64,000 nucleotides of DNA from Bradyrhizobium sp. dw_78 (lineage in GTDB: Bacteria > Pseudomonadota > Alphaproteobacteria > Rhizobiales > Xanthobacteraceae): NCBI RefSeq assembly GCF_018449525.1, contig NZ_JAAVUS010000001.1, forward strand, positions 62,001-126,000, in the 5' to 3' direction. How positions within the stretch are numbered: position 1 is the stretch's first letter; every line of letters starts with the position of its first letter. This document shows positions 9,677 through 18,735 of this stretch, piece after piece. The position numbers and the translations under genes were made by a program. The notes beneath the pieces are model-generated. The model did no database searches, was not told the DNA's origin, and was given only the letters and a program-made list of their open reading frames with translations.

Positions 9677-10471
9677 ATGCAGGTGGACGGCAGGGTCGTG
9701 GTCGTGACCGGAGGCGCCAACGGCATCGGCCGCGCGCTCTGCGAAGCCTTTCACCGCGCCGGCGCCGCCAAGGTCGTGGTCGCCGATCTCGATCATGCAG
9801 GCGCGGAAGCGGTTGCCGGTCCGATCGGTGGCGCCGTGTTCAAATGCGATGTCGCGCAGGAGCGCGATATCCGTCATGTCATCGAGGAAACCGAGCGGAA
9901 ATTCGGCCCGATCGCGCTGTTCTGCTCCAATGCCGGCATCGGTGGCGGCTTCGATCCGCTGACGGTGAATGCCGGCGGCGATTCCGACGAGCCGTGGGCG
10001 CGAAGCTGGGCGATCCACGTCATGGCCCATGTCTATGCGGCGCGGCATCTGATCCCGCGCATGAAGGTGCGCGGCGGTGGCTATTTCCTCAACACGATCT
10101 CGGCGGCGGGCCTGCTGTCGCAGGTCGGTAGCCCGGCCTATTCGACCACCAAACATGCCGCGGTCGGTTTCGCCGAGAACCTCGCGATCGCGCATCGCGC
10201 CGACGGCATCAAGGTCTCGATCCTGTGCCCGCAGGGCGTCGACACCAACATGCTGCGTTCGATCCCGAAGGGGCCGCAATCCGGCGATGGCGATTTGACG
10301 CCGGAGCAGGTGGCGAGCGATGCGCTCGCCGGGATCGAGCGGGAAACCTTCCTGATCCTGCCGCATCCGCAGGTGCTCGGCTACATGCGCAACAAGACCG
10401 AGAATTACGATCGCTGGATCGCGGGCATGGCCAAGATCCAGGCGAAGATGCGGGAAGCGCAGGGGAAGTAG
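9677..10471 (+). CDS. Short-chain dehydrogenase/reductase (SDR)
   Basis: 264 residues. An NAD(P)-dependent Rossmann enzyme with cofactor motif TGGANGIG, the NAG motif in CSNAGIGG, catalytic Tyr and Lys in YSTTKHA, and the PQGVDTNM loop after strand 6. ATG 9677 follows GGGAG; a GTG two codons upstream is less likely. The substrate is unknown. It lies beside a MarR repressor and a second SDR gene, suggesting a shared aromatic or fatty alcohol pathway, which is inference from context only. Confidence 0.9.
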   Translation: MQVDGRVVVVTGGANGIGRALCEAFHRAGAAKVVVADLDHAGAEAVAGPIGGAVFKCDVAQERDIRHVIEETERKFGPIALFCSNAGIGGGFDPLTVNAGGDSDEPWARSWAIHVMAHVYAARHLIPRMKVRGGGYFLNTISAAGLLSQVGSPAYSTTKHAAVGFAENLAIAHRADGIKVSILCPQGVDTNMLRSIPKGPQSGDGDLTPEQVASDALAGIERETFLILPHPQVLGYMRNKTENYDRWIAGMAKIQAKMREAQGK

Positions 10472-10486
10472 CCATAGCGCCGAATG

Positions 10487-10963
10487 TCAGGCCGTGGAAT
10501 GCGGGACGATGGTCTCCGCATCGCGATCCGCCGCACGCAGGGCGCGGGCATAGATCGTCAGTCCCTCCCTTACGGTCCGCTGTTCGGCCTCGGTCAGCCG
10601 CTCAAGCGCACCGGAAACCTGACGCCGGCCGAAATCATGGATGGCCGCCAGCGTGCGTCGCCCCTTCGCGGTCAGCGACAGCGGTTTGATCCGGGCGTCT
10701 CCCGCATCGGATGTCTCCTTCAACTCGCCGTTTTCGATCAGCTTGCGGACCATGCGGCTGACGCTGGATTTCTCCAGATGCAGCAGTTCGGCAAGCTGCG
10801 CCGAATTCATCGGACCGCGGAGGCCGATCTCCAGGATGGTATGGACGGCCGATGGCGGATAGCCGGTGGCGGCCAGCGTCGCTGCCATGAAACCGAGTTC
10901 GCGGACCATCTGCCGGGAAGCGGCGCGAATGTCGTCGATCAGGCTCGGATCCGGGACGGTCAT
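10487..10963 (-). CDS. MarR-family transcriptional regulator
   Basis: 158 residues from ATG 10963, which follows a GGAG ribosome site. Winged-helix MarR fold: helix segment LRGPMNSAQLAELLHLEKSSVSRMVRKLIENGEL and wing residues DARIKPLSLTAKGRRTL. It is divergent from the SDR gene at 11049. The 21-bp perfect palindrome between them is the likely operator, so it probably represses itself and that SDR and responds to a pathway intermediate. The 13 extra upstream codons of the open frame run into the operator and are not used. Confidence 0.92.
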   Translation of the reverse strand: MTVPDPSLIDDIRAASRQMVRELGFMAATLAATGYPPSAVHTILEIGLRGPMNSAQLAELLHLEKSSVSRMVRKLIENGELKETSDAGDARIKPLSLTAKGRRTLAAIHDFGRRQVSGALERLTEAEQRTVREGLTIYARALRAADRDAETIVPHSTA

Positions 10964-10985
10964 GGCTTGACTCCAGAGGGATATA

Positions 10986-11006
10986 ATAGTTGTATTATAC
11001 AACTAT
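10986..11006. promoter_or_regulatory. Perfect palindromic operator for the adjacent MarR regulator
   Basis: Arms ATAGTTGTAT (10986-10995) and ATACAACTAT (10997-11006) are exact reverse complements around a single T. The site lies in the divergent promoter region, 22 bp from the MarR start. Size, AT-richness and symmetry match MarR-family operators. It abuts a potential ATG at 11007, which argues that the SDR begins further downstream. Confidence 0.85.
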
Positions 11007-11048
11007 ATGCCGGAATGGTTCGATAGCATGATCGAGGAGTTTGGCACG

Positions 11049-11846
11049 ATGGGCCAGCCTTTGCCGACGGGGATCTCCGAGGGCGCGGCCGCGGGCCGGC
11101 TGCGCGGAAGGGTTTGCCTGGTGACCGGAGGCGGGAGCGGCATCGGACGCGCCGCGGCCTTGAAGATGGCGGAAGAGGGTGCCGCAGCCGTGTTGATTGC
11201 CGGCCGGCGCGAGCCGGAGATCGCAGCGGCGGCGGCCGAATGCCGGAGCGCGGGAGCGGAGGCGCTTGCGGTCAGGACCGATGTGACGCGGGAAGACGAG
11301 GTCGCGTGCCTGGTCAGGACCGCGGTCGAGCGCTACGGCCGGCTTGATGCTGTCTTCAACAATGCCGGCTTTCAGGAGCGTCGCGCGCCGATCGAGGAGC
11401 AGGGCAGCGCCGTATATGACGAGGTCTTCGATGCCAATGTGCGTTCCGTCTTCCTGTGTCTTCGCCATCAGCTTCCGGTCATGTTCGCGCAAGGCAAGGG
11501 CAGCATCGTCGTCAATGCGTCGGTCAGCGGCGTGCGAAATCCGAATCCTGGCCTGTCGCTCTATTCCGCCTCGAAGGCGGCCGTCATCTCCCTGACACGG
11601 TCTGCGGCGATGGAAGCCGCGCCGCGCGGCGTCCGGATCAACGCGATCGGCCCCGGCCGGGTCGTCACCGACATGATGCTCAGATCCGGCATCGCCGACA
11701 TGTCGGCTGTCGCGGCCGGGCTGCCGCTACGGCGGATGGGGAAGGCGGAGGAAGCCGCCGAAGCCGCGATCTGGCTGCTCAGCGATGCCGCTTCCTATGT
11801 GGTGGGTCATATGCTGGCGGCGGATGGCGGGTTTCTGGCGTCGTGA
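11049..11846 (+). CDS. Short-chain dehydrogenase/reductase (SDR)
   Basis: 265 residues from ATG 11049, chosen because AGGAG lies at proper spacing upstream and the ATGs at 11007 and 11028 crowd the MarR palindrome. Motifs: TGGGSGIG for cofactor binding, NNAG in VFNNAGFQE, YSASKAA for catalytic Tyr/Lys, and INAIGPGRVVTDM. The C-terminal SYVVGHMLAADGGF is typical of classical SDRs that oxidise secondary alcohols or 3-hydroxyacyl groups. It should be controlled by the divergent MarR. Confidence 0.92.
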   Translation: MGQPLPTGISEGAAAGRLRGRVCLVTGGGSGIGRAAALKMAEEGAAAVLIAGRREPEIAAAAAECRSAGAEALAVRTDVTREDEVACLVRTAVERYGRLDAVFNNAGFQERRAPIEEQGSAVYDEVFDANVRSVFLCLRHQLPVMFAQGKGSIVVNASVSGVRNPNPGLSLYSASKAAVISLTRSAAMEAAPRGVRINAIGPGRVVTDMMLRSGIADMSAVAAGLPLRRMGKAEEAAEAAIWLLSDAASYVVGHMLAADGGFLAS

Positions 11847-11930
11847 CTCGTGCCGTCATGCGCGCCTATCGTCAGGCAGCGTGTTCGCGCGGACCTGGTG
11901 GCGATGTCCCGGAAATGACAAGGCAGGAAA

Positions 11931-12785
11931 CTACCAAATCGCTGTCGCCTTCATGGTCGGCTGACCTTCGGCGTTGGCGATCCACAGTTCCATCCCGTCG
12001 CCATTGTCATTGGCGTTGATGCTGAACTCGCTGCCTTCGAACAGCGGCTGCAAGCCGCGATAGCTGAATTTTTTCGGCGGCTGGCCGCCGCGCAGCTTCG
12101 CCGCCAATTCCACCAGGAACGAGGCCTGCAACGGGCCGTGGAAGATCAGGCCGGGATAGCCTTCGACCTTGGTGACGTAATCGCGGTCGTAATGAATGCG
12201 GTGGCCGTTGAAGGTGAGTGCCGAATAGCGAAACAACAGCACCGGATCGGAGATGTGGGCTTCGCGGTGTTGCCCGGCCGGCGGCGCGGCGACCGGCTTG
12301 GCGGGTGCGGCCTGCGGCGTTGTCGACATCTCGCGATAGACGATGTCCTGCCGCTCGCGGATGGCGATCCCGCGCGGCGTCGTCACCTCATGGGAGACGG
12401 CAACGAAGCACAAGGTGCCGGTAGAGCCGGTCTTCATCGTCACGTCGGCGATGCGCGAGATGCGCTTCGGTTCGTCGCCGACGCGCAGGGCATCGGCAAA
12501 TTGCAGTTCGCCGCCGGCCCACATCCGGCGTGGCAACGGCACCGGCGGCAGGAAGCCGCCGCGCGCGGGATGGCCATCCGGCCCCAGTTCCGACATCGGA
12601 AACACCGGCTGCGCCAGGCACCAATGGGTGGTGAACGGCGCGGCATCGCCGGATCTGGGCTCGCCGATCTCCTGAAACAGGGTCGCGCGCAGGCCCTTCA
12701 CCAGTTGCGCGGTGACGGTGTCGGAAGCCTCGGTGCTGCGCCCGATCCACTGGCGCAGATGATCCAGGTCGATCTTGTCGGTCAT
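11931..12785 (-). CDS. FAS1-like / MaoC-type acyl-CoA dehydratase (mesaconyl-CoA hydratase-like)
   Basis: 284 residues. A double hot-dog protein: an N-terminal FAS1-like dehydratase half, and a C-terminal half with FRYSALTFNGHRIHYDRDYV, the hydratase-2 segment supplying catalytic Asp/His-type residues, followed by GLIFHGPLQASFLVEL. Relatives hydrate mesaconyl-, itaconyl- or beta-methylmalyl-type CoA esters. The start overlaps the CoA-transferase stop by 4 bp, so it is the third gene of an acd-CoA-transferase-dehydratase operon. The substrate cannot be set from sequence. Confidence 0.85.
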   Translation of the reverse strand: MTDKIDLDHLRQWIGRSTEASDTVTAQLVKGLRATLFQEIGEPRSGDAAPFTTHWCLAQPVFPMSELGPDGHPARGGFLPPVPLPRRMWAGGELQFADALRVGDEPKRISRIADVTMKTGSTGTLCFVAVSHEVTTPRGIAIRERQDIVYREMSTTPQAAPAKPVAAPPAGQHREAHISDPVLLFRYSALTFNGHRIHYDRDYVTKVEGYPGLIFHGPLQASFLVELAAKLRGGQPPKKFSYRGLQPLFEGSEFSINANDNGDGMELWIANAEGQPTMKATAIW

Positions 12786-13912
12786 GACGCTTTGGTCCGG
12801 GCAGGAGTGGCTTTGGACAGGCTGGTCGTTTCACCGATCGCGGGCACGGCGCCGTAATGGCGCGGCTGATCGACGACGATGGCCGCCGGCGCCGGATAGG
12901 TGACGACGCCTTTCGGCGTGTCCACCTCGATACGGCGCAGATGCGGATGGATCGTGAGATCGGCCATCGTGTTCACTTCGGCAAAGGCGATGTCGGAGTA
13001 GGACAGGCGCTTCAGCAGTTCGTCACGGGTCAGTGTCGCAAAGATATCGCCGACCGCCTTGTCGGTGAGCTGCCGGTTGCGGACGCGTTCGACCATGTTG
13101 GAGAAGCGGGGGTCATTGGGCAAGTCGGGCTGGCCGAGGACCTCGGTACACAGCTTCTTCCATTCGCGCTCGCTCTGGATCGAGATCAGGATGCCCTTGC
13201 CGTCCCTGGACGAGAACACGCCATAGGGCGCGATCGAGGGATGGGCGAGGCCCATGCGCTTCGGCGGATTGCCGGCCTCGGAATTGAGCAGCGGCACCGT
13301 CAGCCAGTCGGCCATCACGTCGAACATCGAGATCCGGATATCGGCGCCCTTGCCGGTGCGGCCGCGCCCGATCAGCGCCTCGAGGATGGCGGCATGGGCG
13401 GTGGCGCCGGTGGCGATATCGACGATCGACAGCCCTACGCGCGAGGGGCCGTCCGCGCCGCCGGTGATCGAGGCCAGTCCGCTTTCGGCCTGGATCAGGA
13501 GATCGTAGGCCTTGCGATCGGCGTAGGGGCCGGTATCGCCATAGCCGGTGATGGTGCAGCAGATCAGCGCCGGATAATCTTTCTTCAGCCGGTCGAGCGA
13601 GAAGCCGAGCCTGTCCATCGAGCCGGGCTTCAGGTTTTGCAGCAGGACATCCGCCCCGGCGATCAGCTTCTCCAACTCCGCGCGTCCTTCCATGGTGGCG
13701 AGATCGACCACCACGGAATCCTTACCGCGGTTGAGCCAGACGAAATAGCTGCTCTGCCCCTTGGCCGCGGCGTCATAGCCGCGCGCGAAATCGCCTTCCG
13801 GCCGTTCGATCTTGATGACATGGGCGCCGGCGTCCGCCAGGCGCGAGCTGCAGAACGGCGCGGCGACCGCCTGTTCGACGGCGATAACGGTTATTCCCTC
13901 AAGCGGCAGCAT
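12782..13912 (-). CDS. CaiB/BaiF family (class III) CoA-transferase
   Basis: 376 residues from ATG 13912 (MLPLEGITVIAVEQ); 13 upstream codons lack family similarity. Motifs include the CoA-binding KIERPEGDFARGYD, FVWLNRGKDSVVVDL and the nucleophilic Asp region in the AYDLLIQAESGLASITG segment. It moves CoA between an acyl-CoA and a free acid. It lies 10 bp after the acyl-CoA dehydrogenase and overlaps the dehydratase, a set expected to activate, oxidise and hydrate a branched or dicarboxylic acid. Confidence 0.92.
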   Translation of the reverse strand: MLPLEGITVIAVEQAVAAPFCSSRLADAGAHVIKIERPEGDFARGYDAAAKGQSSYFVWLNRGKDSVVVDLATMEGRAELEKLIAGADVLLQNLKPGSMDRLGFSLDRLKKDYPALICCTITGYGDTGPYADRKAYDLLIQAESGLASITGGADGPSRVGLSIVDIATGATAHAAILEALIGRGRTGKGADIRISMFDVMADWLTVPLLNSEAGNPPKRMGLAHPSIAPYGVFSSRDGKGILISIQSEREWKKLCTEVLGQPDLPNDPRFSNMVERVRNRQLTDKAVGDIFATLTRDELLKRLSYSDIAFAEVNTMADLTIHPHLRRIEVDTPKGVVTYPAPAAIVVDQPRHYGAVPAIGETTSLSKATPARTKAS

Positions 13913-13922
13913 CTTTGCGTTC

Positions 13923-15089
13923 TCAATAGGAGCGGGGCATGCCGAGCACATGTTCGGCGAGGTACGACAGGATCAGATTGGTCGAGATCGGCGCGACCTG
14001 ATACAGCCGCGTCTCGCGGAATTTGCGCTCGACGTCATATTCTTCTGCAAAGCCGAAACCGCCGTGGGTCTGCACGCAGGCATTGGCGGCTTCCCAGGAG
14101 GCGTCGGCCGCCAGCATCTTGGCCATGTTGGCTTCCGCGCCGCAATCGAGCCCGGCTTCGTATTTGCGGGTAGCTTCCTTCACCATCAGTTCGGCGGCGC
14201 GCATCACGGCATAGGCTTTCGCGATCGGAAACTGAATGCCCTGGTTCTGGCCGATCGGCCGGCCGAACACCGCGCGCTCCTTGGCATAGGCGGAGGCCTT
14301 GGCGATGAACCATTTGGCGTCGCCGACGCATTCCGACGCGATCAGGATACGTTCGGCGTTCATGCCGGACAGGATGTAGCGAAAACCCTTGCCTTCCTCG
14401 CCGATCAGATTTTCGGCCGGCACCTTCATGTCGGTGAAGAACACTTCGGTGGTGGCATGGTTCATCATGGTGCGGATCGGGCGGATCTCGAGCCCGGCGT
14501 TCTTGGCTTCCCGCATATCGACGATGAAGACCGACAGGCCATCCGTCCGCTTCTGCACCTGCTCCTTCGGCGTGGTGCGGGCGAGCAGGATCATCAGGTC
14601 GGAATATTGCGCCCGGCTGGTCCAGATCTTCTGGCCGTTGACGACATAGCCGTCATTGCCTTCGCGCCTTGCGAAGGTCTTCAGCGACGAGGTGTCGGTG
14701 CCGCTGGTCGGCTCGGTGACGCCGAAGGCTTGCAGCCGTAATTCGCCGCTGGCGATCTTGGGCAGCCATTTCTTTTTCTGCTCGTCGTTGCCATGCCGCA
14801 GCAGCGTGCCCATCGTATACATCTGCGCGTGACAGCCGCCGCCATTGCATCCGGCCCGCTGGATCTCTTCGAGGATGGCGGCCGCGGCGGACAGTTTCAG
14901 TCCGGCACCGCCATATTCCTCGGGGATCAGGACCGAGAGGTAGCCGGCCTGCGTCAGCGCATCGACGAAGGCGCTCGGGTAGGCCATTTCGCGATCGAGC
15001 TTGCGCCAATATTCGCCCGGAAACTGGGCGCACAGCTTGGCGACGGCGTCGCGGATGTCGGCATATTCGTCTTGTTCGATTGCGGTCAT
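13923..15089 (-). CDS. Acyl-CoA dehydrogenase
   Basis: 388 residues from ATG 15089; a TTG six codons upstream is possible. FAD-dependent alpha-beta desaturation of an acyl-CoA. Motifs: FGVTEPTSGTD (FAD loop), VNGQKIWTSRAQYSD, and the C-terminal QTHGGFGFAEEYDVERKFRETRLYQVAPIS, with the active-site Glu region EYDVERKFR. First gene of a three-gene operon and divergent from the LysR regulator (125 bp between starts), which most likely controls it. Confidence 0.93.
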   Translation of the reverse strand: MTAIEQDEYADIRDAVAKLCAQFPGEYWRKLDREMAYPSAFVDALTQAGYLSVLIPEEYGGAGLKLSAAAAILEEIQRAGCNGGGCHAQMYTMGTLLRHGNDEQKKKWLPKIASGELRLQAFGVTEPTSGTDTSSLKTFARREGNDGYVVNGQKIWTSRAQYSDLMILLARTTPKEQVQKRTDGLSVFIVDMREAKNAGLEIRPIRTMMNHATTEVFFTDMKVPAENLIGEEGKGFRYILSGMNAERILIASECVGDAKWFIAKASAYAKERAVFGRPIGQNQGIQFPIAKAYAVMRAAELMVKEATRKYEAGLDCGAEANMAKMLAADASWEAANACVQTHGGFGFAEEYDVERKFRETRLYQVAPISTNLILSYLAEHVLGMPRSY

Positions 15090-15214
15090 CGGAATTACCG
15101 GAGGCAATGTTGCGCTGACGTCGCGCGCTGATCGGCTTGCGGTTGAGAAACCACCGTAAACTCCCTATGCTTATTTGTTATAGCGTATTAACCCGCATTC
15201 CAAGATTGGCAAGT

Positions 15215-16138
15215 ATGGATTTCCGTCAGCTCAGGACGTTCAACTGCGTAGCGGAGCTCGGAAGCCTCAGCAAAGCCTCCGATACGTTGCGGGTAGCGCA
15301 GCCCGCGCTCAGCCGTCAAATCAAGCTTCTCGAGCATGAATTGCGCGCCGAGCTTTTTACCCGGAACGGCCGCGGCATGGTGCTGACCGAGGCCGGCCGG
15401 CTGCTGCTGGCCAGGACGGCGGGCATTGTCCGGCAAATCGACCAGATTCGCGATGATATCCAGTCCGTGGGCGGCGCGCCGTCCGGACGTGTCGTGCTGG
15501 GGCTGGTTCCGACGGTGAGCCGCGTGCTTTCCGGCCGGCTGGCGCGACGGACGGTCGAGAACTTCCCCGGCATATCGCTGCGCATCGTCGAAAGTTATGG
15601 CGGGCATCTGCTCGAATGGCTGCACCGCGGAGAAATGGATCTTGCGATCGTCTATGGGCCAGCCGTCGATCTGCACCTGACGGTTCAGACCCTGGGCCGC
15701 GACCATATCGTCGGCGTCGGGCCGCGCGGCTGCGGGCTGGCGCGGAAAAAGCAGGTGGAGATCGGCTGGCTGTTGCGGCAGCGGCTGGTGTTGCCCAGTC
15801 ATTCGCACGGGCTCCGGGCTCTGATCGAGCGAGTGGCGGCGAAGCAGAAATTGAAACTCGGCGTGCAGGTGGAAGCGGATTCCTTTCGCGTCCTGACCAG
15901 CCTGGTCGAGGAAGGGCTGGGGTTCTCGCTGCTGCCGCCGTCCGCGGTGCGAAACGAGGTCGCGGAAGGGCGGCTGGAGGTCGCGACAATCTCGAAACAG
16001 ACGCTGTCGCGCGAACTCGTGATCGCATCTCCGATCGACCATCCCGGCTCGACAGCTACCGCTGCGATCACGGCCCTGCTCCGAAGCGAAATAAAAGCAT
16101 GCCGCCAGGAAGGCCTCTGGGATATCAGGCTCGCGTAA
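15215..16138 (+). CDS. LysR-family transcriptional regulator
   Basis: 307 residues from ATG 15215 (MDFRQLRTFNCVAELGS); the open frame begins at 15137 but the family starts here. N-terminal winged helix-turn-helix (SLSKASDTLRVAQPALSRQI) and a C-terminal periplasmic-binding-like effector domain (SGRVVLGLVPTVSRVLSGRL onward). It is divergent from the acyl-CoA dehydrogenase operon and converges with the ThDP decarboxylase pair. The AT-rich 15160-15200 segment should hold its binding site; imperfect dyads are visible but none is assigned. Confidence 0.93.
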   Translation: MDFRQLRTFNCVAELGSLSKASDTLRVAQPALSRQIKLLEHELRAELFTRNGRGMVLTEAGRLLLARTAGIVRQIDQIRDDIQSVGGAPSGRVVLGLVPTVSRVLSGRLARRTVENFPGISLRIVESYGGHLLEWLHRGEMDLAIVYGPAVDLHLTVQTLGRDHIVGVGPRGCGLARKKQVEIGWLLRQRLVLPSHSHGLRALIERVAAKQKLKLGVQVEADSFRVLTSLVEEGLGFSLLPPSAVRNEVAEGRLEVATISKQTLSRELVIASPIDHPGSTATAAITALLRSEIKACRQEGLWDIRLA

Positions 16139-16150
16139 GGCAAGGTTGAG

Positions 16151-16741
16151 TCACGTAACTGCAATGCCGAGATTTTGCCGGAACCGGTTCTTGAGAAATA
16201 CGCCGTCCCGCGGCGGCAACGCCCGATCGACGTGATCCGAGGCGATCCTCACCCTGGCCAGCCGTGGCCCCGCATCGATGCTTTGCATCTCGGCTCGAAG
16301 GCTGATGATGCCTTCGATGTCGGTGATTTCCCTGACCGATGCAATGCCTGCGCCGCTGGCGATCACCTCGAGCCGCGCCCCCAGGCCTGAATGGCTGAGC
16401 TGCATTCCGGTTTCGCCGAAATGGCCGTTGTCGAGCACGACGATGGTGAGATTTCCGGGCTTCTTGGCCGCGATCGTCAGCAGGCTGCCGACGCCCATGA
16501 GCTGCTCGCCATCGCCGGTGATCACGGCCACCGGCCGCTTCGGCTGGGCCAGGGCAATACCGAGGCCGACCATGGCCGCGCCGCCCATGGCGCCCCACAG
16601 ATAGAAATTTCCGGGATGTTCGCCGGCGGCGAAGACATCGTAGGAAGATGATCCCAAACCGGATACGGCCAGCAGGTCGCCGCGATCGGCGAGCAGGGCC
16701 TTGACCGCGTCGCGGCGGTCGAGCGTGAAATTCTGCGCCAT
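16151..16741 (-). CDS. ThDP-dependent decarboxylase, beta subunit (sulfopyruvate/phosphonopyruvate decarboxylase-like)
   Basis: 196 residues. C-terminal ThDP-binding domain with the motif opening GDGEQLMGVG and closing VVLDNGHFGETG, the Mg-diphosphate site. It matches the ComE-type half of split 2-oxoacid decarboxylases such as sulfopyruvate or phosphonopyruvate decarboxylase. The start codon overlaps the stop of the alpha subunit (ATGA). It converges with the LysR gene across 12 bp. No phosphonate or sulfonate genes are nearby, so the substrate is open; decarboxylation of another substituted pyruvate is equally likely. Confidence 0.87.
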   Translation of the reverse strand: MAQNFTLDRRDAVKALLADRGDLLAVSGLGSSSYDVFAAGEHPGNFYLWGAMGGAAMVGLGIALAQPKRPVAVITGDGEQLMGVGSLLTIAAKKPGNLTIVVLDNGHFGETGMQLSHSGLGARLEVIASGAGIASVREITDIEGIISLRAEMQSIDAGPRLARVRIASDHVDRALPPRDGVFLKNRFRQNLGIAVT

Positions 16742-17292
16742 CACTTTGCCTCCGTCCATTTCTTGCGGCCGATCATGCGCTGCGAGATCAGGATCGCAAC
16801 CTGCTGGTCGCTCTCGAACGCCAGCGAGGCGGCGGCCGAGACGATATCTTCCGCCTCCTCCGGCCGCTCCAGCCGCAGCACCGTGACGCCCATGATTTCC
16901 AGGGCTTGCGGGGTCGCTTTTCCCATCGCGACTTGCCACGGGTTGAACTCGGCCCATTCGCCGCGCATCGTGACAAGGGTGAGGAACGGAAACCGGCAAC
17001 TCGACAAAAGCGACAGCATGTTCACGCAATTGCCGACGCCGCTCGATTGCATCAAAAGCACGGCGCGGCTTCCGCCGAGCCAGGCCCCTGCGCTGAGCGC
17101 GACCCCTTCTTCTTCCGTCGTCAGCACGGTGGTTTCGATGGCGCTATCGCCATGCGACAGCTCGATCAGCCGCGAATGGCCGGCGTCCGGAACATAGGAA
17201 ATCTGCGATACGCCGAAGCTCTTCAGCGTCCGGTAAATCGCGAGCGGCCAGTCCTGGCTGGTGGCGAGTTGATCTCTTGCAGCGATATCCAT
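16741..17292 (-). CDS. ThDP-dependent decarboxylase, alpha subunit (ComD-like)
   Basis: 183 residues. N-terminal PYR-type ThDP domain: SYVPDAGHSRLIEL, then TTEEEGVALSAGAWLGG holding the catalytic glutamate that activates the cofactor, and LMQSSGVGNCVNML. It pairs with the 16151-16741 subunit to make a full active site, as in sulfopyruvate decarboxylase. The two genes overlap by one base and form an operon with no other member before the P450 at 17446. Confidence 0.87.
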   Translation of the reverse strand: MDIAARDQLATSQDWPLAIYRTLKSFGVSQISYVPDAGHSRLIELSHGDSAIETTVLTTEEEGVALSAGAWLGGSRAVLLMQSSGVGNCVNMLSLLSSCRFPFLTLVTMRGEWAEFNPWQVAMGKATPQALEIMGVTVLRLERPEEAEDIVSAAASLAFESDQQVAILISQRMIGRKKWTEAK

Positions 17293-17445
17293 GGCGGCCT
17301 CGGTTGGATTCGCGCCGTGGCGCGTGCTCTCACGCTAAAGCCTTTAGGACAGAAGTGCTCCGCCTTCCCTTCCAATCCGGCTTGAGCTGTCATGCCGCAA
17401 TTTTATAGGCCGCGTCCGGCAAGCCCCGGGCGGCTGGCGGATGCT

Positions 17446-18735
17446 TTACGCCCGGATCCGCACCGGCAGGGATTCGTAACCCCTGACGAAGCTGGAATAG
17501 ACCCGCTTCGGCTCGCCGACCACCTCGATCGCGTCGAACCGCTTCAGCATCTCCTGCCAGACGATTTTCAGCTGCAACTCGGCGAGCCGCATGCCGACGC
17601 AGCGGTGGATGCCGAAGCCGAACGACAGATGGGTGCGGGGACGGGCGCGGTCGATGATGAAGTCGTCGGGGTGTTCGATCACCTCGTCGTCGCGGTTGCC
17701 GGAGACATACCACATCACGACCCGGTCGCCTTTCTTGATCTTCTTGCCGCCAAGCTCGGTATCGGCCAGCGCGGTGCGGCGCATATGGGCGAGCGGCGTC
17801 TGCCAGCGGATCACTTCCGGCACCATGGAATCGATCAGCGCCGGATTGTCGCGCAGCTTGCGATATTGCTCCGGGTTCTCGCTCAGCGCCAGCACCGACC
17901 CGCTCATGGTGTTGCGGGTGGTGTCGTTGCCGCCGACGATCAGCAAAATGATGTTGCCCATCAGATTGTCGGGATCCATGTGCCGCGTCGCGTCGCTATG
18001 GGCCATCATCGAGATCAGGTCGTTGCGCGGCGCGGCGTTGACGCGTTCGTTCCAGAGCCCGGTGAAAAAGGCCGCGCATTCGTCCATCTCCTGGCGGCGC
18101 TGCTCCGCCGATTCGACGATCCCGCTCTTGGGCAGCGCGGTCGCGACATCCGACCAGCGCGTCAGCTTGCGGCGTTCCTCGAAAGGGAAGTCGAACAATG
18201 TCGCCAGCATCTGCGTGGTCAGTTCGATCGACACCCGATCGACGAAATCGAAGGTCTCGTTGCGCGGCAACGCATCGAGCACGCGGCCGGCGCGCCCGCG
18301 GATCAGGACCGCAAGCTGGTCCAGGTGCGTCGGCGTGAACATCGGCGAGACGGTCTTGCGCTGCGGGCCATGTCGCGGCTGGTCCATCGCGATGAAGCTC
18401 GGCCAGTTATAGCCCGTCGGCATGTCGCGGATCGAAATGCCGCCGAGGCCGGCATCGGACGAGAAGAGGCCGTGGCTGGTGTCGACCTGCATGATGTCGT
18501 GATACCGGGTGACCGACCAATAGGGTTCGATCGGCGCATTGGCGCAGTAATGCACCGGCTCTTCCCGGCGCAGCCGCTCGAACCAGGGCCACAGCGTGTC
18601 GTTCTGGAACAGGCGCGGCGCGCCCGGATGAAAATCCTTCAGCGGTGTCGCATAGGCTTCCTCGCGCGCCAGCCGCTGAAGCTCGGCTCTATCGGTCGGA
18701 TTGACATCGTGGGCGGGCTCGATGGTCCCGTGCAT
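17446..18735 (-). CDS. Cytochrome P450
   Basis: 429 residues from ATG 18735, preceded by AGGGAG; the frame stays open upstream to 18951 without homology. Soluble bacterial P450: I-helix oxygen motif VGGNDTTRN, the ExxR segment in VPEVIRW, and the heme loop FGFGIHRCVGMRLAE with the cysteine ligand. The closest pattern is the bacterial terpene/steroid hydroxylase group. No ferredoxin or reductase gene is adjacent, so electrons must come from elsewhere. Divergent from the isovaleryl-CoA dehydrogenase gene. Confidence 0.95.
   Translation of the reverse strand: MHGTIEPAHDVNPTDRAELQRLAREEAYATPLKDFHPGAPRLFQNDTLWPWFERLRREEPVHYCANAPIEPYWSVTRYHDIMQVDTSHGLFSSDAGLGGISIRDMPTGYNWPSFIAMDQPRHGPQRKTVSPMFTPTHLDQLAVLIRGRAGRVLDALPRNETFDFVDRVSIELTTQMLATLFDFPFEERRKLTRWSDVATALPKSGIVESAEQRRQEMDECAAFFTGLWNERVNAAPRNDLISMMAHSDATRHMDPDNLMGNIILLIVGGNDTTRNTMSGSVLALSENPEQYRKLRDNPALIDSMVPEVIRWQTPLAHMRRTALADTELGGKKIKKGDRVVMWYVSGNRDDEVIEHPDDFIIDRARPRTHLSFGFGIHRCVGMRLAELQLKIVWQEMLKRFDAIEVVGEPKRVYSSFVRGYESLPVRIRA

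Noticed and set aside
11007..11048. SDR start at ATG 11007 or 11028
   Set aside because: Both lie against or near the MarR operator and lack a ribosome site. ATG 11049 has AGGAG.
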